DNA of 64,000 nucleotides from Acidobacteriota bacterium (lineage in GTDB: Bacteria; Acidobacteriota; Blastocatellia; Pyrinomonadales; Pyrinomonadaceae). A program made the translations under genes and the position numbers. Every line of letters begins with the position of its first letter. The first letter of the stretch is position 1. This document shows, piece after piece, positions 40,062 to 48,159 of this stretch. The stretch is taken from the NCBI GenBank assembly GCA_016703965.1, contig JADJBB010000021.1:1488001-1552000 (forward strand), written 5' to 3'. Under the pieces are notes generated by a model, which searched no databases, was not told the origin of the DNA, and saw nothing but the letters and a program-made list of their open reading frames with translations.

Positions 40062-40628
40062 ATGGATCAGGCCGGTGAGATCACACAACTTCTTCAAGCA
40101 GGTGATAAGCAATCACTCGAAAAGTTGTTGCCAATCGTTTACGACGAATTGCGTGCGGTCGCTTCCAGAGTTTTCCGCGGAGAGTTTCGCGAAAACCACA
40201 CTTTGCAGCCGACCGCGCTTGTCCACGAGGCATTCCTTCGGCTGGTCGGAGATTTAGACCGAATATCCTGGAAGGACAGGGCGCATTTTTTTGGTATAGC
40301 GGCGCGTTTAATGCGTCAGGTGTTGGTCAACCACGCGATCGCTAATAAACGAGAAAAGCGCGGCGGTGGACAATCGATGGTAGCGTTGGATGACGCTATA
40401 AGCTTCTTTCAGACGCAAAACATAGATATTCTTACACTTTACGAAGCTCTCGAAAGACTTGAAGATCTAGATAAAAGACAGGCAGAGATCGTGGAACTCA
40501 GGTTTTTTGGTGGTTTAACGATCGAGGAAGTTTCAGAGTTACTCGATATATCGCCGGCTACCGTAAAACGCGATTGGGAAATGGCCAGGATCTGGCTTTT
40601 TCGAGAACTCAAGACAATTCAAAACTGA
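40062..40628 (+). CDS. ECF-like sigma factor, TIGR02999 type (second copy)
   Basis: The 188-residue paralog of the factor at 22232 has LLPIVYDELRAVASRVF, ALVHEAFLRLVG, AHFFGIAARLMRQVLVNHA and region 4 ELRFFGGLTIEEVSELLDISPATVKRDW. The AAGGAA directly before the ATG is too close to be an ideal ribosome site, but no better start exists. It is divergent, across 181 bases, from the giant metallopeptidase and lies 31 bases before a kinase gene, the same order as the other module. No promoter motif shared by the two divergent regions could be picked out by eye. Confidence 0.9.
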   Translation: MDQAGEITQLLQAGDKQSLEKLLPIVYDELRAVASRVFRGEFRENHTLQPTALVHEAFLRLVGDLDRISWKDRAHFFGIAARLMRQVLVNHAIANKREKRGGGQSMVALDDAISFFQTQNIDILTLYEALERLEDLDKRQAEIVELRFFGGLTIEEVSELLDISPATVKRDWEMARIWLFRELKTIQN

Positions 40629-40659
40629 ATGTGGGTGTTTTGCGTATCTAAATCCGCTC

Positions 40660-43083
40660 ATGCATTCTAGCGATTACAAGAAAGTTAAAGAGGTTTTTGC
40701 GGCCGCCTTCGACCTCGATGCGTCAAGCCGTGTGCTATTTCTGGTCCAGAATTGCACTGACCAGGCTACGCGACAAGAGGTAGATTCACTGTTTCAGCTC
40801 CAGAAGGAAGCAGACGGATTTCTAGAAGGCCTTTCGGCCGCGAGCGTTATTCAAAATTCCTACCAAAAGATCTTGAGTGAAGATCTCATCGGGAATCTAA
40901 TAGATAAATACAGGGTTGTCAGAGAGGTCGGACGCGGCGGAATGGGAATAGTTTTCCTGGGCGAACGAGCAGATTTTAAGCAGCAGGTTGCGATAAAGAT
41001 CATTAAGCGCGGAATGGACTCGGACGCGATCCTGGCGAGGTTCGTGCGTGAACGCGAGATACTTGCAAGCCTTGATCATCCAAATATCTCAAAGCTACTG
41101 GATGGAGGAACGACGGAAAACGGCCTCCCGTTTTTTGTAATGGAATATGTCGATGGCGTGCCCATCGATGAGTTCTGCAAAAACCTTAAGGAGAAAGAGA
41201 TCTTAGAGACATTTCGAAAGGTCTGCTCGTCGGTCTCGTTCGCCCATCAGAAACTGATCGTTCATCGCGATCTAAAACCTTCGAACATTCTCATCACAGC
41301 GGGCGGCGAGCCGAAATTGCTTGATTTCGGTATAGCGAAACTCCTCGATGATACAGATGCTGGAGCCACGCAGGAGCACCAGCGCGTAATGACGCCTCGT
41401 TACGCCTCGCCCGAACAAGCAGCGGGTTTAGTGATAGGCACCGCGAGTGATGTTTACAGTTTAGGAAAGATACTTGGTGAACTGCTCGATCGCTCGACCC
41501 AGGTGCGTGCGACGGCAGATGGGGGACATCACCGGCGGAAACGGAACGGAAGATCCGATCTACAAAATATTCTGGCGATGGCCGCCCATGATGATATGAA
41601 TCTACGATACGGTTCCATCGAGCGTCTTGCCGATGATCTACTGCGTTACAGCCAGAATCTGCCGGTATCGGCTCGGCGTATCTCATATTCTTATCGGGCA
41701 CAGAAATTTGTTCAGAGGAATCGAACCATGGTTGCCCTTGCGGCCCTGCTTGTTCTAAGCCTGTTCGTCGGACTGACAGCGACAATTCTGAATGCCCGCG
41801 AGGCACGACGCGAACGTGAGCTTGCCGAAAAGCGTTTTGAGAATCTGCGAAAGCTTTCGGATGCATTCGTAACCGAGGTTCACGGTGCGATCCAAAACCT
41901 TCCAGGCAGCCTGCCGGCCCGGCGGCTCCTCCTCAGGCGTGCGGTCGATCAGCTCGACCTACTCGCTGAAGAATCTGAGAACGACAACTCGCTGCAGGAC
42001 GAACTCGCAACCGCATATTTCAATCGTGCCTCGCTTCCGGACATGCCGGTGGATGAAAAGGATAAAGTTCTGAGGAGAGTTGTCGGAATATACGAAAATC
42101 TGCTGCGCAGCGAGCGAAATAATATCCATTACCGCGAGCAGCTTGGTGTGACATATACCGAACTCGGCGACACAGAAAAAGTTCGAGGCTCGGTCGCGGA
42201 AGGACTCACACTCAGTAAAACTGCGGTGTCGATCTTCGATCAGATCGCTAAGGACGAGCCAGGGAATTCTATTCATCTTAGGCATCTTCATGACGCCTAT
42301 GGCCAACTGGCGGCCTTTGAGGCAATGTCAGGCGATATCCCCGGAAGTCTTGCGGCAAGCCGCCGATCAGTGGAAATAAGCGAGGAACTACGCGGTCTAG
42401 CGAATTCACCTGCGGACGTCGGGTTTTTGATCGCCCGCTCACACCTTCAGATGGCCACCGCACTAAATTTGACCGGTGACTACAAAACCGCGATCTCTGA
42501 GTTGCAAACGGCAATGGGTGGTTTCAAATCGGAGCAGGCGGCAAATCCAAATGACACGAGTATTAGCTACTATCTTTGGCTAACGAACCACCGCCTTGCG
42601 GCGGCGGAAGACTTAAGCGGAACGCCTGCAAAAGCTCTCGAACACGCTCAAGCGGCCCTATCAATGATGAAAAACCTCTTGGCTACCAGCCCGCGAGATA
42701 TCGGATATCACCGAAATTCAGCTATATCAGGTATTCTGCTGGGACAGATCCTGATCAAACAAAACCGCGCAGCGATCGCTGTCCCTTATCTTCGTCGGGC
42801 CCTCGATTTGAGCGGGCAAGTACTCGAAAGCGATCCACAATATTTCGAATCACAAATTGATGTGGCGATCTCGAAAAGCAACCTCGGAAATGCCCTGATC
42901 ATGAGTGGCCAGAAAGAAGCCGGGCTTACCCAACTGAAGGAATCACTGACGATCTTCGACCGGATCAGCCAGATCGACAGTACAAATTCCTTACTGGCGA
43001 GTAATTACTCCGAAGCCCGTGCTTATCTGGCGTCATTTTCTTCTCACCGAGAACCTAATAAGATTACCCGTTGGAAATGGTAA
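40660..43083 (+). CDS. Transmembrane serine/threonine protein kinase with TPR-like C-terminus
   Basis: The 807-residue protein starts with a helical region typical of these kinases (EVFAAAFDLDASSRVLFL). A Hanks-type kinase domain follows: GRGGMGIVFLGE, VAIKIIKRG (catalytic Lys), HRDLKPSNILI, LDFGIAKLL and TPRYASPEQA. A membrane helix (MVALAALLVLSLFVGLTATIL) precedes a long helical extracytoplasmic part of TPR-like units (AEGLTLSKTAVSIFDQIAKDEPGN, YGQLAAFEAMSGDIPGSLAASR, LRRALDLSGQVLESDP). It probably senses an envelope partner through the TPR part and phosphorylates cytoplasmic targets, perhaps the sigma factor encoded 31 bases upstream; that target is an inference. Confidence 0.9.
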   Translation: MHSSDYKKVKEVFAAAFDLDASSRVLFLVQNCTDQATRQEVDSLFQLQKEADGFLEGLSAASVIQNSYQKILSEDLIGNLIDKYRVVREVGRGGMGIVFLGERADFKQQVAIKIIKRGMDSDAILARFVREREILASLDHPNISKLLDGGTTENGLPFFVMEYVDGVPIDEFCKNLKEKEILETFRKVCSSVSFAHQKLIVHRDLKPSNILITAGGEPKLLDFGIAKLLDDTDAGATQEHQRVMTPRYASPEQAAGLVIGTASDVYSLGKILGELLDRSTQVRATADGGHHRRKRNGRSDLQNILAMAAHDDMNLRYGSIERLADDLLRYSQNLPVSARRISYSYRAQKFVQRNRTMVALAALLVLSLFVGLTATILNAREARRERELAEKRFENLRKLSDAFVTEVHGAIQNLPGSLPARRLLLRRAVDQLDLLAEESENDNSLQDELATAYFNRASLPDMPVDEKDKVLRRVVGIYENLLRSERNNIHYREQLGVTYTELGDTEKVRGSVAEGLTLSKTAVSIFDQIAKDEPGNSIHLRHLHDAYGQLAAFEAMSGDIPGSLAASRRSVEISEELRGLANSPADVGFLIARSHLQMATALNLTGDYKTAISELQTAMGGFKSEQAANPNDTSISYYLWLTNHRLAAAEDLSGTPAKALEHAQAALSMMKNLLATSPRDIGYHRNSAISGILLGQILIKQNRAAIAVPYLRRALDLSGQVLESDPQYFESQIDVAISKSNLGNALIMSGQKEAGLTQLKESLTIFDRISQIDSTNSLLASNYSEARAYLASFSSHREPNKITRWKW

Positions 43084-43115
43084 TTGTCCCTCGTTTGTGC
43101 CGCCTCCAAGATAAA

Positions 43116-43142
43116 AAAAGCGACCCTAAATGCGACGCTTTT
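43116..43142 (+). terminator. Probable terminator of the sigma-kinase operon
   Basis: AAAAGCG and CGCTTTT form a 7-bp stem around a 13-base loop, 33 bases after the kinase stop, ending in a short T-run. Confidence 0.6.
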
Positions 43143-43152
43143 CTATTCTTGT

Positions 43153-43178
43153 GAAGACCGGATCTGCGGCCGGTCTTC
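43153..43178 (-). terminator. Hairpin after the minus-strand tail remnant
   Basis: A perfect 9-bp stem GAAGACCGG / CCGGTCTTC with an 8-base loop lies 21 bases past the stop of the tail remnant on the minus strand. It lacks a long T-run. Confidence 0.55.
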
Positions 43179-43198
43179 AGTTCGATAAGGAAACGATG

Positions 43199-43290
43199 CT
43201 ATTCGTTTCCGATGAAGTTCACGTCGGTCAGGCTGTCGGTCAGGTCTACGACGCGGGCGTTGAAACGGTAGCGTTTTACCGTTGTTTATG
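43199..43290 (-). pseudogene. Relic of a third broken VGLE-type tail
   Basis: The minus strand reads KRYRFNARVVDLTDSLTDVN and then FIGNE before a stop at 43199, matching the last 25 residues of the VGLE-tail domain (here ending GNE). Upstream the frame is lost: removing one A from the AAAA at 43274-43277 would add GINNG, and beyond that lies a 12-base C-run (43296-43307 as G on plus). Only the 3' end survives, followed by a hairpin. Confidence 0.6.
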
Positions 43291-43295
43291 CCCGC

Positions 43296-43307
43296 GGGGG
43301 GGGGGGG
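43296..43307. repeat. 12-base homopolymer (G on plus strand)
   Basis: Twelve consecutive G residues directly upstream, in minus-strand terms, of the tail relic. Such tracts are prone to length slippage and to assembly error; here it coincides with loss of the reading frame. Confidence 0.8.
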
Positions 43308-43516
43308 CAGCTTCCCCTGTTCCAACCACGGGTACATTTGACGCTCCCGGGTTTGGGATCGCGTCACGGTCTGCTCAAGCCCGTACTGCCATTGGAATAA
43401 ACTTAGCGTGAGCATTTCGATCATCGCGATCTCGAAGATCGAGGTCGAAAGTCACGCCCATACTTACACGCTGTTCGAGGTCTACAACTTTGTCTTTGGA
43501 GTCTGGTTCAGAACGT

Positions 43517-44086
43517 TTACCTACCGAATTCGGTTGTCCTAGCGAGAGGGAGTCCAACCTTTTCGCCGAGTTCCTCAGCGGAGACACCGGCCTTCTCAGC
43601 GAATATGCCGAGCCATCTTCTTTTGTCTTTCAACGTGCCATCCGGATGGATTGCTACCCACCCGAGATAAGCCTCCCCTATTTGATCGATCTTCTCCTGT
43701 TCTTCTTTCGGTCTTTCACCCGCCCACCCTCGTGATTGTCCTTTCCGTTCGAGACCCAGTTTGATCATCGCATCGGAACCCTCTAGCACCCGCTTCACCT
43801 GAGCACTCTCAAGAAAATCGAGATATCGTTCTTTAGGGTTAGTTAATCGCAGTCGTTCCCGAAACTTCACGTTTGTCCGCGAAAGGCTTTTCATCCAACG
43901 GTAGTATGTCTGACGAGAAATTCCCGCGATGCTGCATGCCGCTGTCACGTTACCGAAGTGCTCCTCGTATGCCTCGATGAAGATTTTTCTCGTCGCGATC
44001 GTCTTAGCGTTGTTACCGCCCCGATTACCCGTGGTTTTTTGTAACATCGTCACATCAGGATTTGGATTGTCCGTAATGCTATTCAT
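43517..44086 (-). CDS. Phage terminase small-subunit-like DNA-binding protein
   Basis: The protein of about 189 residues has an N-terminal helix-turn-helix of the phBC6A51/terminase-small-subunit kind: FIEAYEEHFGNVTAACSIAG followed by ISRQTYYRWMK. A region RYLDFLESAQVKRVLEGSDAM with IKLGLERKGQSRGW follows, typical of small terminase proteins that recognise phage DNA for packaging. I chose the second ATG (44086), since GGAGG sits 7 bases before it and only 1 base before the first. No large terminase, portal or capsid gene is nearby, so it is a prophage leftover or a domesticated regulator. It lies 250 bases from tRNA-Thr, a common integration target. Confidence 0.65.
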   Translation of the reverse strand: MNSITDNPNPDVTMLQKTTGNRGGNNAKTIATRKIFIEAYEEHFGNVTAACSIAGISRQTYYRWMKSLSRTNVKFRERLRLTNPKERYLDFLESAQVKRVLEGSDAMIKLGLERKGQSRGWAGERPKEEQEKIDQIGEAYLGWVAIHPDGTLKDKRRWLGIFAEKAGVSAEELGEKVGLPLARTTEFGR

Positions 44087-44336
44087 GCTCATGCCTCCAA
44101 ATTACTTAAATGTTCAACGTGCCGGGTGAAGGAAATTCATCGCTCATTGTGCATGTGATGCAATCGGCACTAGGTGATCGGAAAGATGAACCGGCACGCC
44201 GAACCGTGCCTAGAATCTATTTTAACCATTAAAAGATAGTCTCGCAATAGTCCAACATTTAGTCCAACACGCGAAAAGACAGCCCCTAGAGCTGTCTTTA
44301 ATTTCCCATAAATGGTTGAATTTATTAGGTTTAATG

Positions 44337-44412
<76 letters not shown>

Positions 44413-44511
44413 TGACGGGTCGAACTGGGTGTTTGACCGCAAACGAAGATACTAGCAAAAGTGCCTTCCTACACGCAAATCGCGGGGCGTGTTTAAGATT
44501 GTAAAAACTTG

Positions 44512-44541
44512 TTGACCAAACATCCCGTGCGGCTTTATAAT
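44512..44541 (+). promoter_or_regulatory. Sigma-70-type promoter
   Basis: TTGACC (44512-44517), an 18-base spacer and a perfect TATAAT (44536-44541) lie about 100 bases before the GTG start of the secreted-protein gene. Confidence 0.75.
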
Positions 44542-44639
44542 ACTTGTGGCCCAGTGGGTATCACCGTCTAGAGCCGTGCTTTGATGACCCTTCCAGAGTT
44601 CTCGCGGCGAAATTATCCGAAACGCAAAAGGAGAAAATC

Positions 44640-45629
44640 GTGAATTTTCAAAAATCATTCTCATCCCGTCTGATCTTATTGAGTTTAATGGCCGTTGCAA
44701 TGCCGTTTGTCGCGTTTGCCCAAGGTAATCGCGAACAACCTGTTGTCCAGGTGACGCTGAATGAGAGGCCGAAACCGGCGCAGGCGATCGCGGGACGAAA
44801 CAATTTATACTGTGCCGGCTACATCCAGTCGAACGCGATCAGCACCGCGAACAAGATCATTGCCGGCCAGGACGAGTCAGACAAATATTTTTACGCTCAG
44901 AATGACTATCTCTATATAAATATGGGGAATGATAAGGGCGTGAATGTCGGCGACGTCTTTGCCGTTGTGCGGCCGCGTGGAGGTGTGAAGAGCAAATGGA
45001 CCACTAAGGACGTCGGGTTTTACGTGCAGGAGGTAGGAGCAGTCGAGGTCGTGAATGTGAAACGCGAAGTTTCGGTTGTGCGGGTCAAAACGTCGTGCGA
45101 TAACTTCCTGCTCGGTGATCTGATCGAACTTGTTCCTATCAGGACGAGCCCTGTCGTCGAACCGCTAGCTCCGTTTGACCGCTTTGGCGACCCGTCGGGC
45201 AAAGCCATGGGCCGCATTCTAATGGCGCGCGACGGGCATGAGATGTTGACCCGTGACCAGATCGCGTACGTTGATCTCGGAGCGGATGACAGCGTGAAGA
45301 TCGGCGACCGACTTACGGTTTTCCGTCCGCTGGAGAAGGGCAACTTGTTCCTTAATTCCGATCGGGAAGGTGTAAGTTCGCGCGATTATGGTTTTGAGAG
45401 CGACGTTTATAAAGGCGGCAAATTCTCAAATCAGTCTGCCCGAAAGACCGGTGACAAAGCGAACGACCAGGAAGTCAGAACGCAGAATGCCCGGAAGGAT
45501 CGCCCGAAGTACCTAAGAAAGGTCGTTGGCGAGGCAGTCGTGCTTAACGTCAAGGAAAGAACAGCGACCGTTGTTATTACAAGAACCGGCCAGGAGATCC
45601 ACACCGGCGATTGGGTTGAGATCCAGTAA
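44640..45629 (+). CDS. Exported protein with repeated small beta-barrel-like units, unknown function
   Basis: The start is GTG 44640, preceded by AAAGGAG and followed at once by a signal peptide (SRLILLSLMAVAMPFVAFAQ); the longer frame from 44544 would bury it. The mature protein of about 300 residues repeats a pattern of a short strand plus G-V--GD---V-RP: INMGNDKGVNVGDVFAVVRP, VDLGADDSVKIGDRLTVFRP and, at the end, VGEAVVLNVKERTATVVIT with TGQEIHTGDWVEI. This resembles the C-terminal domain of FlgT or LysM-associated envelope proteins, but no family can be named with confidence. A periplasmic or outer-envelope role is likely. It has its own promoter and a strong terminator. Confidence 0.7.
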   Translation: MNFQKSFSSRLILLSLMAVAMPFVAFAQGNREQPVVQVTLNERPKPAQAIAGRNNLYCAGYIQSNAISTANKIIAGQDESDKYFYAQNDYLYINMGNDKGVNVGDVFAVVRPRGGVKSKWTTKDVGFYVQEVGAVEVVNVKREVSVVRVKTSCDNFLLGDLIELVPIRTSPVVEPLAPFDRFGDPSGKAMGRILMARDGHEMLTRDQIAYVDLGADDSVKIGDRLTVFRPLEKGNLFLNSDREGVSSRDYGFESDVYKGGKFSNQSARKTGDKANDQEVRTQNARKDRPKYLRKVVGEAVVLNVKERTATVVITRTGQEIHTGDWVEIQ

Positions 45630-45651
45630 CGGATAAACTACTTTAGCCAAG

Positions 45652-45690
45652 AAAGCCGGGCGTTCGAACGTCCGGCTTTGCTCTTTTTTT
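45652..45690 (+). terminator. Rho-independent terminator
   Basis: AAAGCCGG / CCGGCTTT encloses the palindrome CGTTCGAACG, giving a near-continuous 13-bp stem, followed by CTC and a T-run. Confidence 0.9.
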
Positions 45691-45698
45691 GGACACCC

Positions 45699-45768
45699 GT
45701 GTGACGGCTGCGTGTGACGGCTGCGGCCTTACGCCGGAGGAACAAGCGTTGGCAAGCAGGATGCTTGC
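45699..45768. repeat. 13-base tandem repeat and REP-like hairpin
   Basis: GTGTGACGGCTGC occurs twice in tandem (45699-45724). It is followed by GCAAGC-AGGAT-GCTTGC (45752-45768), whose sequence resembles the dispersed AAGCAGGATGCTTGC intergenic element I associate with this kind of genome. Copy number elsewhere cannot be seen here. Confidence 0.45.
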
Positions 45769-45784
45769 GCTCCAGTCAGGTATC

Positions 45785-46465
45785 TCAGGCGTCCGTTCGC
45801 GCGGATCTTTCTTTTATGAAGAATGCGAAGTAACCGTACATTGACCAGATCGCCGTAAGAACTGCAACCCACAGGGCCGATCTGCCGACCAGATAGCCGA
45901 AGACCTTCCAGTCGTTCGGGTTGATCGTGAATTTTGCGAGATTTTCGAACGCCGTTTGGACCTCGGGGACTTCCCAAAAGGCTGCCGGGTAATCGAGGCC
46001 GAAGTTTGAGACGGGCGGCGTGCCATTTGCTGCACATACGAGCAGGGCGACGATGGCGACGCATTGGGCCCACATCTTTATCTTGCCCATGCCTTGAGCC
46101 TGGATCACTATACCTTCGGTTGCCGCGACTGATCTGAGTCCGGTGATTATGAATTCGCGTCCGATTATCACGACGACCGCCCATGACGGGGCTAGATGTT
46201 TCTCTACGAGAACGATCAGGGCGGCTGAGATCAGCAGTTTATCGGCGATGGGGTCGAGGAATTTGCCGAGTGTCGACACCTGTTTGCGGCGGCGAGCGAG
46301 TTGGCCGTCAACAATATCTGAGAGTGCGGCTACGATGAAAAGTATTATCGCCAGAGCATAGCCGCTCATGCCGAACCACTTTTCAGCAACCGGCGTCAGC
46401 AGCACCACCACGAGGAGCGGAACTACGACGATGCGGCCGACAGTAATGTAATTTGGCAGGTTCAC
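45785..46465 (-). CDS. pgsA: CDP-diacylglycerol-glycerol-3-phosphate 3-phosphatidyltransferase
   Basis: This integral membrane enzyme of about 226 residues makes phosphatidylglycerol-phosphate, the first committed step to phosphatidylglycerol and cardiolipin. The CDP-alcohol phosphotransferase motif D-G-x2-A-R-x8-G-x3-D-x3-D is complete (Asp53, Gly54, Ala57, Arg58, Gly67, Asp71, Asp75) in DGQLARRRKQVSTLGKFLD. NLPNYITVGR at the N-terminus and several hydrophobic helices match PgsA. The start codon is GTG 46465. A stretch of about 45 residues before the last helix (CAANGTPPVSNFGLDYPAAF...) is longer than in E. coli PgsA. Confidence 0.9.
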   Translation of the reverse strand: MNLPNYITVGRIVVVPLLVVVLLTPVAEKWFGMSGYALAIILFIVAALSDIVDGQLARRRKQVSTLGKFLDPIADKLLISAALIVLVEKHLAPSWAVVVIIGREFIITGLRSVAATEGIVIQAQGMGKIKMWAQCVAIVALLVCAANGTPPVSNFGLDYPAAFWEVPEVQTAFENLAKFTINPNDWKVFGYLVGRSALWVAVLTAIWSMYGYFAFFIKERSARTDA

Positions 46466-46574
46466 GGTTGATTAGAGTTTAGGTCGAACAGGGCGAAAAT
46501 TCAATTGGCCGGAGAGCGTGTATTTTGCCCGCCAGAAAAGGAACAAGCCGGGCGAGCCGTCGGCTCTCCAATTG

Positions 46575-46602
46575 AAAAAGGCGGACCGAAGCCCGCCTTT
46601 TT
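46575..46602 (-). terminator. Terminator of the DUF1800-DUF1501 operon
   Basis: AAAAAGGCGG and CCGCCTTTTT form a 10-bp stem, usable in both directions. A longer inverted repeat (CAATTGG...GGAGAGC against GGCTCTCCAATTG, 46502-46516 and 46562-46574) lies just beyond. Confidence 0.85.
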
Positions 46603-46624
46603 AAGATCACCTCGCCAAAACGAT

Positions 46625-48154
46625 CTACGGCAAGAAGTTGAGCGATGGAAAGGTGCCCGTATTGAAATTTGCGAGGTTCGGAAACACCGTTGCGAGCGTG
46701 GCCGCGTCTTGCGGAAGTCCAAACCACTTCGCAAATTGGGCGGAGTATTGATCGACCGATGTTGTTGGTATCCACCGTCCGCGTGCGCCGGTTCCTGAGT
46801 CGGCGTCGTCGAGGCCGGCTTTGGTGAGCGTCGGGAAATAGTTGCCGCTCCCGGTGGCGTCCGGTCTTCGGCTGCCGTATACATCTCCGCCGGCGACCGA
46901 GCCGCCCATAACGAACATGTGGCTGCCCCAGCCGTGATCCGACCCGACAGTACCAGGGGCGGTTCCAGCCGGATTAAACGTACGCCCAAATTCCGACATT
47001 GTGAACGTCGTAACGTCATTGCTGACGCCTTGAACGACCATTTCGTCATAAAACGCACGCATCGCCTGGCTGAATTGGCTGTACAAGGTGGTTTGCTGGC
47101 CCAGTTGGTTCGTGTGGGTATCGAATCCGCCGATCTGCACGTAGAAGATCTGGCGATTGACGTTCAAGGTATCGCGACTCTTGATGAGACGAGCAACTTG
47201 CTTGAGTTGTCGGCCGATTCCGGTAGTAGTTGGAAAGGGAACCGTTACCTCCTGTGACGTCTGCAGCGCGGCATTCGCCTGCATCGCAAGATCCGTTACA
47301 TGACTGGCGGCGGAGATATAGTTTGAATTCAGATCTTGTGTTCTAAGTGAGTTGAACGCGTTCAGACGAGCAAGCGTCGAACCTGTTGGGCTAGTACCAA
47401 ATCCTGCCGGATTTAATACGGAGTTGAGATTGTTTGCCCCAGTTCCCGCGTCCGCGATAGCAATCGGCAGAGTTGTTTGTCCGGATGTGAAAAGCTGGGC
47501 ACCTGCTATCGATGTTATCATCGGTACCAGTCCGCTTGGGTTTTGCGATGCGGTCAACTTATCCGATACACGTCCGCCCCAGCCGGTGTAAGCCTGGGTA
47601 TTCGAAACACTCGTTTGGAACTGCGATTTCTGATCCGAGTGAGACCCGATCTGATAAGGTTTTGCAAAAGCTGAGCTTTGATACTGGGCCTTTGTTAGCG
47701 GACGGACAAGTGTTCCCACGTTAGCGACGATCGCTAATTTGCCCTGCGTATATAGCTCGTGGATCCCGTTATTGATTGCACCTGCGGTTCCGATCCCGAG
47801 AGCCGGGTGAAGAGCATACGGAAGGCCGAGCCGAGGCACGTTGATCTGGGTGTTGGTTAATTGGCCTTGCGTCAGAGCGAGCCCCGAAAAGCTGCGTTCT
47901 GCAGCATAGGCCGCATAATTGCTGACGTTAGCGTCATTGTGCATCGGGATCACCATGTTATTGGTGTCGTTGCCGCCGTCCCAGTAAAGCAGGACGAGCG
48001 CTTTGTAGTTCGCTCCGCCATCCGGCTGACTGTCAATGACCTTTTGGGCCATTGCGGTCATCGTGCCGAGGTGATGCATTTGAGTGGCCATAGCCGCCAT
48101 GCCGAGTGCACAGCTGCCGGATTTCTTTATAAAATCGCGTCTTGATTCTTTCAT
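46625..48154 (-). CDS. DUF1501 domain protein, Tat-exported
   Basis: About 509 residues with a twin-arginine signal (SRRDFIKKSGSCALGMAAMA). VLLYWDGGNDTNNMVIP, SHSDQKSQFQTS, QIGGFDTHTNQ and MSEFGRTFNPAG, followed by DHGWGSHMFVMGG, are the conserved parts of DUF1501, a family with an alkaline-phosphatase/sulfatase-like fold whose substrate is unknown. ATG 48154, preceded by AGAGGTG, is preferred to the GTG at 48163 that overlaps the upstream stop. It directly follows the DUF1800 gene; the two families co-occur widely as a pair and are thought to act together in the envelope. Confidence 0.9.
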   Translation of the reverse strand: MKESRRDFIKKSGSCALGMAAMATQMHHLGTMTAMAQKVIDSQPDGGANYKALVLLYWDGGNDTNNMVIPMHNDANVSNYAAYAAERSFSGLALTQGQLTNTQINVPRLGLPYALHPALGIGTAGAINNGIHELYTQGKLAIVANVGTLVRPLTKAQYQSSAFAKPYQIGSHSDQKSQFQTSVSNTQAYTGWGGRVSDKLTASQNPSGLVPMITSIAGAQLFTSGQTTLPIAIADAGTGANNLNSVLNPAGFGTSPTGSTLARLNAFNSLRTQDLNSNYISAASHVTDLAMQANAALQTSQEVTVPFPTTTGIGRQLKQVARLIKSRDTLNVNRQIFYVQIGGFDTHTNQLGQQTTLYSQFSQAMRAFYDEMVVQGVSNDVTTFTMSEFGRTFNPAGTAPGTVGSDHGWGSHMFVMGGSVAGGDVYGSRRPDATGSGNYFPTLTKAGLDDADSGTGARGRWIPTTSVDQYSAQFAKWFGLPQDAATLATVFPNLANFNTGTFPSLNFLP

Positions 48155-48159
48155 ATTGA

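Noticed and set aside
43143..43424. 93-codon minus-strand frame near the G-tract
   Set aside because: Its second half is the out-of-frame shadow of the tail relic, and the first half shows no family features.
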